20,502 bases of DNA, from NCBI GenBank assembly GCA_047638715.1, contig JBLIMK010000075.1, positions 1 to 20,502 of the forward strand, in the 5' to 3' direction. Positions 7,825 through 15,927 of the stretch are shown here, piece after piece; position 1 is the stretch's first letter, and the number at the start of each line of letters is the position of its first letter. Below the pieces are notes generated by a model that did not search any database, had not been told where the DNA came from, and was given only the letters and a program-made list of their open reading frames with translations. The DNA comes from SHLQ01 sp047638715. GTDB taxonomy: Bacteria; Actinomycetota; Acidimicrobiia; Acidimicrobiales; SHLQ01. Made by a program: the position numbers and the translations under genes.

Positions 7825-8265
7825 CTATTCGTGTGTGAAGCGATAGACGTTGGTGTCGCGGACCAAGAAACCAAGCCGTTGGTAGAGCCGATTCGCTGCT
7901 TCGCGACTCGGGCGGCTTGTGAGGTCGACCGTCATGGCCCCCGCTGAATTTGCGATCTCGAGCGCTCGTTCGTTGAGCAGGCGACCAACACCCTTGCCTC
8001 GAGCCCGCTCGTCGACCACCACGTCTTCGATCCAGGCCCGGAGTCCTGTGGGGATGCGGAACATGGCGAGCGTCATCGAGCCGACGATCGCGTCGTCCAG
8101 TTCATCGTCGCGAGCAATGAGCAGCGTGGAGGCCTCGCTGTCGGCGATCGCTTGCAGCGTCGCCATGTCCGGTGCGGGGTTCGAACGTGATAATTGTGGG
8201 ATTAACGTCCCAAACGCGGCGACGATTCCATCGTCGATCGTATGGACTTCAGAAATTTCGATCAC
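7825..8265 (-). CDS. GNAT-family N-acetyltransferase
   Basis: The protein has 146 residues. I chose the GTG at 8265 because GAAGGA stands 5 nt upstream; the open frame continues to 8316 without family similarity. A GNAT fold is clear: EDVVVDERARGKGVGRLLNERAL holds strand 4, the acetyl-CoA pyrophosphate loop (RxxGxG form) and helix 3, and ANRLYQRLGFLVRDTNVYRF is the C-terminal Tyr/Gly-Phe block. The enzyme should transfer an acetyl group from acetyl-CoA to an amine in the cytoplasm; the substrate cannot be told. It converges with egtD (38 bp between stops) and is divergent from the PAC2 gene. Confidence 0.82.
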   Translation of the reverse strand: MIEISEVHTIDDGIVAAFGTLIPQLSRSNPAPDMATLQAIADSEASTLLIARDDELDDAIVGSMTLAMFRIPTGLRAWIEDVVVDERARGKGVGRLLNERALEIANSAGAMTVDLTSRPSREAANRLYQRLGFLVRDTNVYRFTHE

Positions 8266-8336
8266 GCTGTTCCTTCGGCAGGTTCTTCGATCATCGTAAT
8301 GATGCGTGGGTTTCATAGAGGAGCACCGCTACCGTT

Positions 8337-9221
8337 TTGATCGTGACTAGCCCCATCGGTAGCGCACAGCACGTGCGGTGCTCACATGTGCCGGAACTTC
8401 GGTCCCCCGTTCTCGTCGTAGCGTTCGAGGGGTGGAACGATGCCGGCGATGCCGCCTCGACCACCGTTCATCACCTGATCGACCGCTGGAACGCCGAGCA
8501 CTTCGCTGATATCGACCCCGAGGAGTTCTTCGACTTCACCGCGATGCGGCCGACCGTCGAGATCGTGGATGGGTTCGAACGAGAGCTTCATTGGCCCGAC
8601 ACGTCGTTCTATGCGGCGCGGCTCGCAGACGCCCCGTTCGATGTCATTGTGATGGTTGGCGTCGAACCGCAGATGCGTTGGCGCACGTTTTGCGATGAGA
8701 TCCTCGAGACCGCGCGAGCGCTCGGAGCAGAGATGATCATCACCCTCGGAGCGCTCCTCGCCGACGTGCCACACACCCGACCCGTTCAAGTTCTCGGAAC
8801 GGCCTACGACGAGGCCACGGCCGTCAAACTGGGGCTCGAACCTTCCAACTACGAAGGTCCCACGGGCATTGTGGGCGTGCTTCATGCACAGGCCCGAGAT
8901 GCCGGGTTCACGGTCGCGTCGCTGTGGGCTGCTGTACCTGCGTACATACCTGGAGCAACGTCACCGAAGGCATCGCTCGCGCTCGTCGAACGACTGACCA
9001 CCATGCTCGACGTGTCGGTCTACACAACCGACCTCGAAATAGCGACCGCCGCCTACGAACGCCAAATCACCGAGCTCGTAAGCGAAGACGACGACACCGT
9101 CGAATTCGTTTCAGAGCTCGAAGAACGGTATGACGAAGATTCCGAACTCGTCGATACCGAGGACCTCATGGACGAGGTCGAACAGTTTCTGCGCGATCTT
9201 CCCGCTAGCGACAACGAATAA
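8337..9221 (+). CDS. PAC2 family protein (proteasome assembly chaperone-like)
   Basis: The protein has up to 294 residues. The start is uncertain: TTG at 8337 is 13 nt after GAGGAG (8318-8323), and GTG at 8343 is further. The PAC2 signature is LVVAFEGWNDAGDAASTTVHHL near the N-terminus, followed by FYDFTAMRP-like EFFDFTAMRPTVEI and by VGVEPQMRWRTFCDEIL. The C-terminal 60 residues are very acidic, ending in a Glu/Asp-rich helix. PAC2 proteins take their name from a eukaryotic proteasome assembly factor, and actinobacteria keep one or two such genes; the bacterial function is not established. No proteasome, Pup or Mpa genes occur here. It converges with the alpha/beta hydrolase gene 20 bp downstream. 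Confidence 0.85.
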   Translation: MIVTSPIGSAQHVRCSHVPELRSPVLVVAFEGWNDAGDAASTTVHHLIDRWNAEHFADIDPEEFFDFTAMRPTVEIVDGFERELHWPDTSFYAARLADAPFDVIVMVGVEPQMRWRTFCDEILETARALGAEMIITLGALLADVPHTRPVQVLGTAYDEATAVKLGLEPSNYEGPTGIVGVLHAQARDAGFTVASLWAAVPAYIPGATSPKASLALVERLTTMLDVSVYTTDLEIATAAYERQITELVSEDDDTVEFVSELEERYDEDSELVDTEDLMDEVEQFLRDLPASDNE

Positions 9222-9241
9222 CGCTCGCAGCCGCTGCTCGA

Positions 9242-10090
9242 TCAGGGCGTGTGCCCGATTGTTTCGTTGGCGAAGTTGATGAACGAAAGCATCGTCTGTT
9301 CCCACGACGCCTCGTTCAACACTTCGTGTTCGAGCCCGGGAAGGACCTGTCGGGTCGCGATCGCAAGGTCTCCGATCGGTTCGGTGTAGTGCGCGGGAAC
9401 AATGCGATCATTTTCGCCGTGAAAGACCATCGTTGGGACGGAGAGCGTCTCGAGCCGTTCGTTCGACATCTTCATGGCACTAAACGCAGCCAATCCTAGG
9501 CCGGCGGTCTGACCGCGAACGCGGAGCGGGTCGTCGATGTACGCTGTGCCGACGTCGGGATCGACGCTCAGTAGCCCCCCTTCGAAGTCGGTCTTCACGA
9601 AAAATTTTGGCACAACTCGTCCGAGTATTGGAGCCGCTATCCGCTGCCATGCAGGGACTTCAGCACCGAGCGCCGGACCACTCAACAGCAGGACGTCTGG
9701 TGCGGGTCGGCCGCTCACGCAGTACGTGAACGCCCACAGCCCGCCTAGCGAGTGTCCCAGGAGAATGACCGGAAGGCCGTCCTCGCGGAGTTCGGCGAGG
9801 TTGTCCTCGACATCGTCGAGAAGCACATCCATCGAATCGGCGTGGCCGCGCCGGCCGCCGCTGCGGCCGTGACCGTAGCTGTCGTATGCGAGAGCGGAGA
9901 TCCCGGCCTTCGCGAGAGTGGCGCCAACGTGTTCGTATCGCCCGCTGTGCTCAGCTACGCCGTGCAGAATAAGAGCGTTCGCGTGTGGAGTTTCTGCCGC
10001 CCACGTGCGCCGGTACTGAGCAACTCCGTGGCGTCCAGTGACCTCGACGGCGGTCGAGGCTCCAGCGAATTGTGAACTCGGATCAGGCAT
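9242..10090 (-). CDS. Alpha/beta hydrolase, monoacylglycerol lipase-like
   Basis: The protein has 282 residues. The motifs follow the monoglyceride lipase (Hydrolase_4) group: LHGVAEHSGRYEHV at 42-55 forms the oxyanion region, YGHGRSGGRRGH follows, LLGHSLGGLWAF carries the nucleophile Ser114, GENDRIVP the acid, and LEHEVLNE the catalytic His. It probably hydrolyses monoacylglycerols or similar lipid esters; no signal peptide is seen, so a cytoplasmic or membrane-associated place is likely. The ATG at 10090 has GGGAGG with a spacing of about 8 nt and overlaps the end of the NUDIX gene by 8 bp, which shows translational coupling. It is the last gene of the minus-strand glnD operon. Confidence 0.88.
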   Translation of the reverse strand: MPDPSSQFAGASTAVEVTGRHGVAQYRRTWAAETPHANALILHGVAEHSGRYEHVGATLAKAGISALAYDSYGHGRSGGRRGHADSMDVLLDDVEDNLAELREDGLPVILLGHSLGGLWAFTYCVSGRPAPDVLLLSGPALGAEVPAWQRIAAPILGRVVPKFFVKTDFEGGLLSVDPDVGTAYIDDPLRVRGQTAGLGLAAFSAMKMSNERLETLSVPTMVFHGENDRIVPAHYTEPIGDLAIATRQVLPGLEHEVLNEASWEQTMLSFINFANETIGHTP

Positions 10091-10772
10091 GATGTTCCTC
10101 CCATGGGGGTGTGCGAACGCCGTCGAACTCTACCTCTAACTGTTCGCCTCGAACCGCCGCAAAGGCTCGCCCGATCCAGCGATCGGCGCCCACCAACGGC
10201 TCTGGAAGCGAGTCTTCCGTGAAGAACCCGACATCGCGGCACTCGAGAGGGTGTGCCTTCAGCTCGCCACCGATAGCCCGGAGATGAAAGACCGTGCTGT
10301 AGAGCGGGATTTTCGTGAAGCCGAGGCGCATGCCGTCGTAGACGCCGAGGAGGCGGACGACCTCGGTCTGTATCCCGGTCTCCTCCCATACTTCTTTCAC
10401 AGCTACCTCTGCGGGCGAATAGCCAACGTCCGCCCACCCGGTTGGGTAAAGCCAGATTCCCGAATCTGCTCGCTGCATCAGAAGCAATTCGCCGTCGTCG
10501 TTGCCGACCATCGCGCCCACGGTGTTCTTCGGGGTCACGTAACCCGGAACCCCATGGCCAATGGTCTTTGTCCACTCTTGCACGAGAGTCTCGGGATCGA
10601 TGTCGAGAGATGATCCGGCATGGATCTCGGCTGCGACCAACAGGATTTCCTCAAATCGTTCCTGCTCGTATAACGACTCGGTGAACGCCAGCCCCGTACG
10701 GGCGAGAGCGCTCAGCATCTCAGACCACCGGAGAAGGTGCTGCTCAGTGATTGTGTCCTTCGGTTTCGACAT
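10083..10772 (-). CDS. NUDIX hydrolase with PF12535-type N-terminal domain
   Basis: The protein has 229 residues. Residues 10-60, with ALARTGLAFTESLYEQERFEEI, match the N-terminal helical domain seen in hydrolases of X-linked nucleoside diphosphates, such as ADP-ribose or CDP-linked compounds. The NUDIX box is GWADVGYSPAEVAVKEVWEETGI: the metal-binding Glu residues of the core (KEVWEE) are kept, while the first Glu of the textbook box is Tyr and the Arg is Lys. Substitution at those places is tolerated in this subgroup. It should cleave a nucleoside diphosphate-linked metabolite in the cytoplasm. It starts 6 bp after the glnD stop and overlaps the next gene by 8 bp, so it belongs to the same operon. 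Confidence 0.88.
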   Translation of the reverse strand: MSKPKDTITEQHLLRWSEMLSALARTGLAFTESLYEQERFEEILLVAAEIHAGSSLDIDPETLVQEWTKTIGHGVPGYVTPKNTVGAMVGNDDGELLLMQRADSGIWLYPTGWADVGYSPAEVAVKEVWEETGIQTEVVRLLGVYDGMRLGFTKIPLYSTVFHLRAIGGELKAHPLECRDVGFFTEDSLPEPLVGADRWIGRAFAAVRGEQLEVEFDGVRTPPWEEHHA

Positions 10773-10778
10773 GGGCGG

Positions 10779-13064
10779 TCAGCTCTTCTCGATCGCGTGC
10801 AATATGGCTCGCTCAGTCTCGGCGAGATGACCGGTGTCGAGAATCTTGTCGCCCGCAGTCGTGACGTAGAACGCGTCGATAATCTCGTCTCCGATCGTTT
10901 GGATCCGGGCGGTCGCAATGCCGATTCCCATCTCCGACATCGCCCTCGATATCCGATAGAGAACGCCGATCTGATCGCGGCATCTCACCTCGACGACGGT
11001 GGCGAGCTCGGATGTTCGATTGTCGAAGGTCACCATCGGCGGGATTGGTTTGGCCGACGTTCGTTTGAACGCCCTGGCATAGGTGTGCCGGCGTTCGGCG
11101 ACTCGACTCTCGAGGGCCAAACGACCCGACGTTCCCAACAGAAGCTGCTGCTCGAGCCGCCCAATATCGAACTCATCGTGGTGCACGACAAATTGCGACA
11201 AGGCGGTTCCTGTCTCGGTGTGAGCTGCTGCTGCCACGATGTCGAGCCCGTTCAACGTCAAAACTCCAGCGACTCGGCTAAAGGCACCGGGCCGGTCGGT
11301 TTGCACCACCGTGATGGTCGTCGTTGCAATATCGACCAGGAAGCCGTGCTGATCGCTGATTGCGCGTTCGAGCAGGCTTCGCTCGCTCGGGCCGGGAAAC
11401 TTCTCACCCACGACCTCAGCGGGAGCCACGCCCCGCAAGACGTTGCGAACACGGTCCACGAGCGTGCGAACGAGTTCGGCCTTCGATCCGTTCCACGCAG
11501 AAGGTCCGGTCGCGATGGAGTCGGCCTCGGTCAGCGCTCCGAGGAGTTCGAGTAGCTCGACCGATTCGACCTCGGTGGCAACATGTCGGATCGTGCCGTC
11601 GTCGTCGAGATCTCGCCGGGTCGCAACGTCGGGAAGCAAGAGGTGATGCCGACACATTGCGACCAACGTGGCGGCGTCATCTTCGGAGAATCCCATACGT
11701 GCAGCGATCGTCTCGATGAGATCCACACCCACGTCGGTGTGGTCGCCCTTGTAGCCCTTGCCGATGTCATGCAGCAGAGCTCCGACGACCAGGAGGTCTG
11801 GTCGGTCGACCCGCGAAGTCAACAGCGATGCCTCCGCAGCAGCCTCGAGAAGATGCCGATCGACGGTAAACCGGTGGTACGCGTTTCGCTGAGGTTTGCT
11901 ACGACAAGGCTCCCACTCAGGGATCATCGTGGACATCAACCCAACCTGGTCGAAGGCCTCGATCACCGAGATTGCGGGACGGCCGAGCCGAAGAAGATCG
12001 CTGAAGCGAGCGCGCATGTCGGTCGTCCACGGAGTTGGGACCTCGGTCGTGCTGGCTGCGAGGCGCTCCAAGGTCTCACGCGCGATGAAGCAGCGATGGC
12101 TGGCGGCGACATAGGCGATCTCGAACAACAGCAGCGGGTCGGTTGTCGCTGCGTCGGCGGACAACGAGAGGAGCCCGGCGTCGATCGTGATTCCATTGCG
12201 CCGTCGCTCGATATCGGTGGATCGCCGATGCGGCTCTAACGAACGTTCGACCCAGAACCATGCGGCGTCGCTCACCCAGGCGATCGTGCGGGCCGCACTC
12301 GCCAGTTCCGCCATCATGACATCGGAGTTTCGGTACCCGAGCGCGTCTGCCACATCGTCTTGAAAATCGAGCACGAGTCGATCGCCCGGACGGCCGGTCA
12401 GGCGGTGTAACTCGACACGAGCGCGGAGCAGCACCTCGGTCGCGTCGATGAGAGATATGTCTTCACGGATATCTGCGAGCACTCCTGTGGCACGAGCCCA
12501 TTCGAGCGCCTGTACGTCTCGCAACCCTCCCCTGCCGTTCTTCAGGTCTGGGCCGAGCCCGAACGCGACTTCTCCATGTTGTGCGTGTTGCTGTTCGAGC
12601 CGTTCAGCGAGCCGTGATGCATTCTCTTCGGCGTCCGCGCGCCATTGTTCTGCTCCGGCGATCGCGAGCTCGAGTGAGAGCCCTTCATCACCGGCGAGCA
12701 GCCGGACGTTGAGGAGGGCGGTCGCCGTATCGAGATCGGTTCGAGCGATCTTGAGGAGCCCGTCGACGGTGTCGACCCGATGGCCGAGCTTGATCCCTGA
12801 ATCCCAAATCGGATACCAGATCTTGTCGGCGAAGTCGGTGTAATCGGCGTCCGTCGTGTGCACCAGGACGATGTCGAGATCGCTCTCGGGCGCCACATCT
12901 CGCCGGCCGAATCCTCCGACGGCGACAATAGCGACACCGTCGGGCACGCCGAGGTCGCGGGCGATGTCGCCAACCCATGCATCGAGTCGATCGGTGTAGG
13001 CAACCGTGAAGTCCGAGCCGCGGAGATCGGAGGTGGCAAGGAGATCGCTACGGTCGAGAAGCAC
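10779..13064 (-). CDS. glnD: [Protein-PII] uridylyltransferase/uridylyl-removing enzyme GlnD
   Basis: The protein has 761 residues. The GTG at 13064 is the earliest possible start, since an in-frame TGA lies two codons before it. GlnD senses glutamine and modifies the PII protein; in actinobacteria the modification is adenylylation of GlnK. Domains in order are: nucleotidyltransferase with GGFGRRDVAPESDLD (50-64); the PII-modifying helical region with FGLGPDLKNGRGGLRDVQ (168-185); an HD phosphohydrolase with LLHDIGKGYKGDH (HD at 432-433); and two ACT domains near 585-655 and 685-755, starting VVQTDRPGAFSRVAGVL and VEVRCRDQIGVLYRISRA. All parts look intact. glnK and amtB, its usual actinobacterial neighbours, are absent here. 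It lies between a small unknown gene and a NUDIX gene in one operon. Confidence 0.94.
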   Translation of the reverse strand: MLLDRSDLLATSDLRGSDFTVAYTDRLDAWVGDIARDLGVPDGVAIVAVGGFGRRDVAPESDLDIVLVHTTDADYTDFADKIWYPIWDSGIKLGHRVDTVDGLLKIARTDLDTATALLNVRLLAGDEGLSLELAIAGAEQWRADAEENASRLAERLEQQHAQHGEVAFGLGPDLKNGRGGLRDVQALEWARATGVLADIREDISLIDATEVLLRARVELHRLTGRPGDRLVLDFQDDVADALGYRNSDVMMAELASAARTIAWVSDAAWFWVERSLEPHRRSTDIERRRNGITIDAGLLSLSADAATTDPLLLFEIAYVAASHRCFIARETLERLAASTTEVPTPWTTDMRARFSDLLRLGRPAISVIEAFDQVGLMSTMIPEWEPCRSKPQRNAYHRFTVDRHLLEAAAEASLLTSRVDRPDLLVVGALLHDIGKGYKGDHTDVGVDLIETIAARMGFSEDDAATLVAMCRHHLLLPDVATRRDLDDDGTIRHVATEVESVELLELLGALTEADSIATGPSAWNGSKAELVRTLVDRVRNVLRGVAPAEVVGEKFPGPSERSLLERAISDQHGFLVDIATTTITVVQTDRPGAFSRVAGVLTLNGLDIVAAAAHTETGTALSQFVVHHDEFDIGRLEQQLLLGTSGRLALESRVAERRHTYARAFKRTSAKPIPPMVTFDNRTSELATVVEVRCRDQIGVLYRISRAMSEMGIGIATARIQTIGDEIIDAFYVTTAGDKILDTGHLAETERAILHAIEKS

Positions 13065-13093
13065 AGGTCAATTCAACTCCATATGGTACCGGG

Positions 13094-13564
13094 TCACTCG
13101 CTCGAGCCCCGACGCCGCTTCTGGTGCAGGTGGGCCTTGGCCGCGCCCCAGGTGATTCCAGCCGTTTGCACCTCGTCGCCGAGGTCGATGAACGCCATCG
13201 GCCCGAGTGCGAACAGATCATCTGGGCGCATTTGCACGTCGAAGGGATCTCGAGCGGAGGGCACGGCGCCTGCCTCGAGCAGGTGCGGAGTGAGCCGCGC
13301 GATGGCTTGTCGAATCCGTTCGAGTGGCCCGCTGAGTGGCTGGTCGACGTCGGACATCGCCAAGGCCGTCAGGGCGGTGTGAACTTCCGACCCAGCGTCT
13401 TCAATCGCACGGTTCAGCTCCGGACTGAGGTCGTCGGATCCAATGCGTAAACCGACCACATGTTGTAGCCAAGGACGAATCGATGCATCGACAGCAAGGA
13501 CGAGCGCGGCGCCATAGTCGGCGTACTTCTCGTCGTCACTCTTCGGGGTGTCGGCGTTGCTCAC
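13094..13564 (-). CDS. Unknown 156-residue protein, first gene of the glnD operon
   Basis: I do not recognise this protein. It starts at GTG 13564 with AAAGG about 10 nt upstream and ends 29 bp before glnD. It is mainly helical with no membrane segment or signal peptide. ADYGAALVLAVDASIRPWLQHVVGLRIG near the N-terminus looks like the best conserved part, and the C-terminus is basic (HLHQKRRRGSSE). Codon use and composition match the neighbouring chromosomal genes, and it is on the same strand and closely spaced, so it is probably a real gene co-transcribed with glnD. No function can be assigned. Confidence 0.65.
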   Translation of the reverse strand: MSNADTPKSDDEKYADYGAALVLAVDASIRPWLQHVVGLRIGSDDLSPELNRAIEDAGSEVHTALTALAMSDVDQPLSGPLERIRQAIARLTPHLLEAGAVPSARDPFDVQMRPDDLFALGPMAFIDLGDEVQTAGITWGAAKAHLHQKRRRGSSE

Positions 13565-13736
13565 TAAACGGACGCCTTTCAGGACTCGGGTGTTCTCACG
13601 CTAGCCGCGCACCGCGGGTCGTCAGGGTGGTAGTCCTAAAGCCATGCAACGGGAGCGTTTGGCGCTGTTGCGACGCGCAATGACAGAGCACGATGTCGTA
13701 CGAGCTATGAGTCCCTGTAGATTTGGCTGCCGTAGC

Positions 13737-13810
13737 GGGCCGCTAGCTCATCAGGTTAGAGCAGGGGACTTTTAATCCCAAGGTGCCGGGTTCGAGTCCC
13801 GGGCGGCCTA
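13737..13810 (+). tRNA. tRNA-Lys (anticodon TTT)
   Basis: A full cloverleaf can be drawn: acceptor GGGCCGC (13737-13743) with GCGGCCT (13803-13809), a G-U pair at the end; D stem GCTC/GAGC; anticodon stem 13764-13768/13776-13780 with loop CTTTTAA and anticodon TTT at 13771-13773 by standard numbering; variable loop AGGTG; T arm CCGGG-TTCGAGT-CCCGG; discriminator A. The outer anticodon-stem pair is a G-A mismatch. CCA is not encoded. An integrase gene begins 98 bp downstream, so the 3' half is the likely attachment site. A TAGATT at 13718-13723 could be its -10 box. Confidence 0.95.
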
Positions 13811-13812
13811 CT
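13786..13812 (+). other. Probable attL (tRNA-Lys 3' end)
   Basis: Tyrosine integrases encoded beside a tRNA gene normally recombine in the T arm or 3' end of that gene. The T arm and acceptor 3' strand lie here, and the integrase follows in the same orientation. No second copy of this sequence is seen up to 20502, so the other end of the element must lie outside the window and the exact crossover core cannot be set. Confidence 0.4.
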
Positions 13813-13820
13813 AAAAAACG

Positions 13821-13840
13821 CCCGCAATTGCAGGGTTTTC
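13821..13840 (+). terminator. Weak hairpin with T-run after tRNA-Lys
   Basis: CCCGC-AATT-GC(A)GGG followed by TTTTC forms a short stem with one bulged A and a T-run 11 nt after the tRNA. It may end the tRNA transcript. The stem is only 5 bp, so the call is tentative. Confidence 0.35.
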
Positions 13841-13869
13841 TGGACCTGAGCCTCTCGACGACATACACT
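13841..13869 (+). promoter_or_regulatory. Candidate integrase promoter
   Basis: TGGACC (13841-13846) and TACACT (13864-13869) are spaced by 17 bp, each matching four of six consensus bases of a sigma70-type promoter. A transcript would start near 13876, inside the tandem repeat before the integrase. Confidence 0.4.
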
Positions 13870-13871
13870 GA

Positions 13872-13892
13872 TGCCGCGAATCTGCCGCGAAT
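13872..13892 (+). repeat. Tandem 10-bp repeat TGCCGCGAAT before the integrase
   Basis: TGCCGCGAAT occurs at 13872-13881 and 13883-13892, one helical turn (11 bp) apart, between the candidate promoter and the ribosome binding site. A related GCGAATCTGC recurs at 15090-15099, just after the integrase gene. Such spaced repeats can be arm-type integrase sites or an operator. Confidence 0.5.
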
Positions 13893-13907
13893 TCCAGGAG
13901 GCCGACG

Positions 13908-15017
13908 GTGGGAACAATGCGGCAAAGAAGCGAAGGCACGTGGGAGCTCACCGTGTCCGCAGGACGCGACGCTTCGACGGGTTCATATCGCCGCGTCATT
14001 CGAACCGTTCACGCGTCGACCAAACGTGACGCAAAGGCTGCATTGTCGGAGCTGGAAGTCGAGGTGCGTTCGGGCCGCGTCGGACCAGAAGATGTCACTC
14101 TCGCCGAGCTGCTCGAACGATGGATGGAGCACCTGCAATCCAAGGGCCGTTCGCAGAACACGCTGTATGGCTACCGGTGCTACATCGACCGTGAAATCCT
14201 CCCCACCCTCGGAGCAACCAGACTGTCGAAGCTGACCACGCTCAATGTCGACCGATTCTACGATTCACTTGTCGATCGTGGGCTTGCAGCCGGAACTGTA
14301 CGCCAGGCCCACGCCATCCTCCGCGCTTCGCTCAATCAGGCTGAGAAGTGGGGTCTCGTTGGCCGCAACGTCGCCAAACTCGCATCGCCTCCAGCACAGC
14401 CTCAGCGCGAGCAACACCCCCCTAGCGTCGACCAGGTTCGACGACTCCTCGAAACGGCGTCTGAGACCGATCCCACCTTCGCCGCATATGTTCGACTTGT
14501 CGCCGCCACGGGGATGCGACGAGCCGAGGCGTGCGCGGTTCGCTGGGGAGATCTCGACCTCGAGGGAGGCACTCTGGAGGTCAGCCGCAGCCACGTGGCT
14601 GTGCCTGGTTTTCGAGACGATCAGTCCACAAAGACCCGCTCCACTCGCACCGTTTCCATCGACGAGGCGACAGTAGCGATGCTCGTCGCGATCAAGTCAT
14701 CTCGCCCTGAGCCGCTGGATGAAGCAAATCACTACGTCTTCACGAACGACGGTTACCGGCCGTGGCGTCCTGACTATGCCTCAACAAGATGGGCGCAGCT
14801 TCGCGAGCAAGCCGGTGTCGACAAGACCATCCGACTACACGATCTCCGACACTGGCAGGCCACCCGACTCCTCGACGCGGGCGTTCCCCTCCCCACTGTC
14901 GCGGCCCGACTAGGTCACGCCAGCGGAGCCACCACGATGAAGGTGTACGCGCACCGCACCCCTGAAGCCGACCAACGAGCATCGGAGATCGTCGGCGACA
15001 TGCTCGATGGCACCTAA
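13908..15017 (+). CDS. Tyrosine recombinase / site-specific integrase
   Basis: The protein has 369 residues and starts at GTG 13908 with a perfect AGGAGG (13896-13901) 6 nt upstream. It catalyses integration and excision of a mobile element through a covalent 3'-phosphotyrosine. Residues 1-60 form an arm-binding-like domain (TWELTVSAGRD, then VRTVHASTKRDAKAAL-type AP2/Arm pattern). Residues 65-160 form the SAM-like core-binding domain (LLERWMEHLQSKGRSQNTLYGY). The catalytic domain shows Arg204 in TGMRRAEA, H311 and R314 in LHDLRHWQATRLL, H337 in RLGHASG, and the nucleophile Tyr347 in MKVYAHR. All catalytic residues are present. It is next to tRNA-Lys, which is its likely target. It is of the phage/ICE type common in actinobacteria and is not an integron integrase by any feature I can see. 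Confidence 0.93.
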   Translation: MGTMRQRSEGTWELTVSAGRDASTGSYRRVIRTVHASTKRDAKAALSELEVEVRSGRVGPEDVTLAELLERWMEHLQSKGRSQNTLYGYRCYIDREILPTLGATRLSKLTTLNVDRFYDSLVDRGLAAGTVRQAHAILRASLNQAEKWGLVGRNVAKLASPPAQPQREQHPPSVDQVRRLLETASETDPTFAAYVRLVAATGMRRAEACAVRWGDLDLEGGTLEVSRSHVAVPGFRDDQSTKTRSTRTVSIDEATVAMLVAIKSSRPEPLDEANHYVFTNDGYRPWRPDYASTRWAQLREQAGVDKTIRLHDLRHWQATRLLDAGVPLPTVAARLGHASGATTMKVYAHRTPEADQRASEIVGDMLDGT

Positions 15018-15130
15018 CCCGGGAGTTCAGGTCGCACGCTGCTGTGGCAAGGGGCCGTGTCGGGCCGCACACGCGCCAGCAGGCGTTTTGCGAATCTGCT
15101 GCCTCCAACCATCAATCTGTACTAGTTGGA

Positions 15131-15155
15131 CGCCGAAAGAATTCACTAACTGAAG
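15131..15155 (+). repeat. Boundary repeat, copy 1
   Basis: Begins CGCCGAAAGAATTCACTAAC. Over 22 aligned columns it shares about 16 with copy 2. It lies between the integrase and the end of the Abi gene, and TGGAC/GTCCA flank it as a short inverted repeat. Confidence 0.5.
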
Positions 15156-15162
15156 TCCAGAT

Positions 15163-15864
15163 TCAGGGTCGTTGAGCGAGCAGTGTTTTGACGGTCGAGT
15201 CGGCCATGACGAGCGTTGGAAGTTTGGGGTCGATCCAGGACAGGACGTGGAGCAGGCCGTCGTGTTGCCGTTCGAGCGGCACCTCGATCTTTGTGTTGTT
15301 GGCGCCGCGGCGCATATGGGGTTTGAAGATGGGTTGATGATGAGCGAGCCGGTTACGTAGCTGGTGCAGGACGAGCACTTCACGTTCGATGGTAAATCGG
15401 CGCTCCTTCCACGTTTTGCCCGGAATGTTGACGAAGGAAGTGTCGAGGGCTGACCTCCAGAAGGACTGCTCGTAGCGGGCTGACAGGACGTATCGCCAGA
15501 AGCCGAACGGTAGTTCTGCGATTACTCGATCAGCTGAGGCTGCTGGCCCGCCGGCTTTGGAGACAGCAAAGTCGAGTTCTCTCTGGGCGGCGGTGTTCCA
15601 CCAGTGGTGCTTGACCCACCTCTCGTCTTCGTACCACTCCCCCGTGATTGTGTGATATTCGTTGGTGTGCTTTGTGAGGGTGTTGTGTATGTGGTTTCTG
15701 AGGATGACTTCCAAGTGCCGAAAATCGACGAGTAGCGCTCCACCGACGTCGCCGGTCCAGTAGTACAGCTTGACCGCTCGGTCACGATCGCCGCTACACG
15801 CAGTGACGTAGGTAGCGAACCGTGGGCCGCTGATGAACTCTTCGAGACGGTCGGCTGTATCCAC
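15163..15864 (-). CDS. Abi-like protein (Abi_2/AbiF-type, HEPN fold)
   Basis: The protein has 233 residues from the GTG at 15864. It fits the Abi-like (PF07751-type) proteins: an N-terminal block GPRFATYVTACSGDRDRAVKLYYW, then HLEVILRNHIHNTL (45-65), ELPFGFWRYVLSARYEQSFW in the middle, and LRNRLAHHQPIF (169-180). R170 and H175 form an R-x4-H motif of HEPN ribonucleases, and RNHIH at 56-60 is a second Arg-Asn-His site. Members of this group are phage abortive-infection or toxin genes, and HEPN proteins commonly cleave RNA; toxicity here is inferred. A -10-like TAAGAT on the minus strand at 15873-15878 sits 8 nt before the GTG with no ribosome binding site, so the mRNA may be leaderless. A divergent promoter and a structured RNA lie directly upstream. 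Confidence 0.8.
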   Translation of the reverse strand: MDTADRLEEFISGPRFATYVTACSGDRDRAVKLYYWTGDVGGALLVDFRHLEVILRNHIHNTLTKHTNEYHTITGEWYEDERWVKHHWWNTAAQRELDFAVSKAGGPAASADRVIAELPFGFWRYVLSARYEQSFWRSALDTSFVNIPGKTWKERRFTIEREVLVLHQLRNRLAHHQPIFKPHMRRGANNTKIEVPLERQHDGLLHVLSWIDPKLPTLVMADSTVKTLLAQRP

Positions 15865-15892
15865 GATCGATTATCTTATGTTCGATTTCTAC

Positions 15893-15921
15893 TTGACATT
15901 TTGATGCGCGATGCCGATAAG
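15893..15921 (+). promoter_or_regulatory. Strong sigma70-like promoter for the structured RNA
   Basis: A perfect TTGACA (15893-15898), a 17-bp spacer and GATAAG (15916-15921, four of six consensus bases) point right. The predicted start, 6-7 nt on, is at about 15927-15928, exactly the first base of the closing stem of the structured RNA. The back-to-back -10 of the Abi gene is at 15873-15878. Confidence 0.65.
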
Positions 15922-15927
15922 TTGTAA

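Noticed and set aside
1..13700. Frequent GATCG/CGATCG words as a HIP1-like repeat
   Set aside because: They are spread through coding DNA and are explained by codon preference (GAT CG, ATC G).
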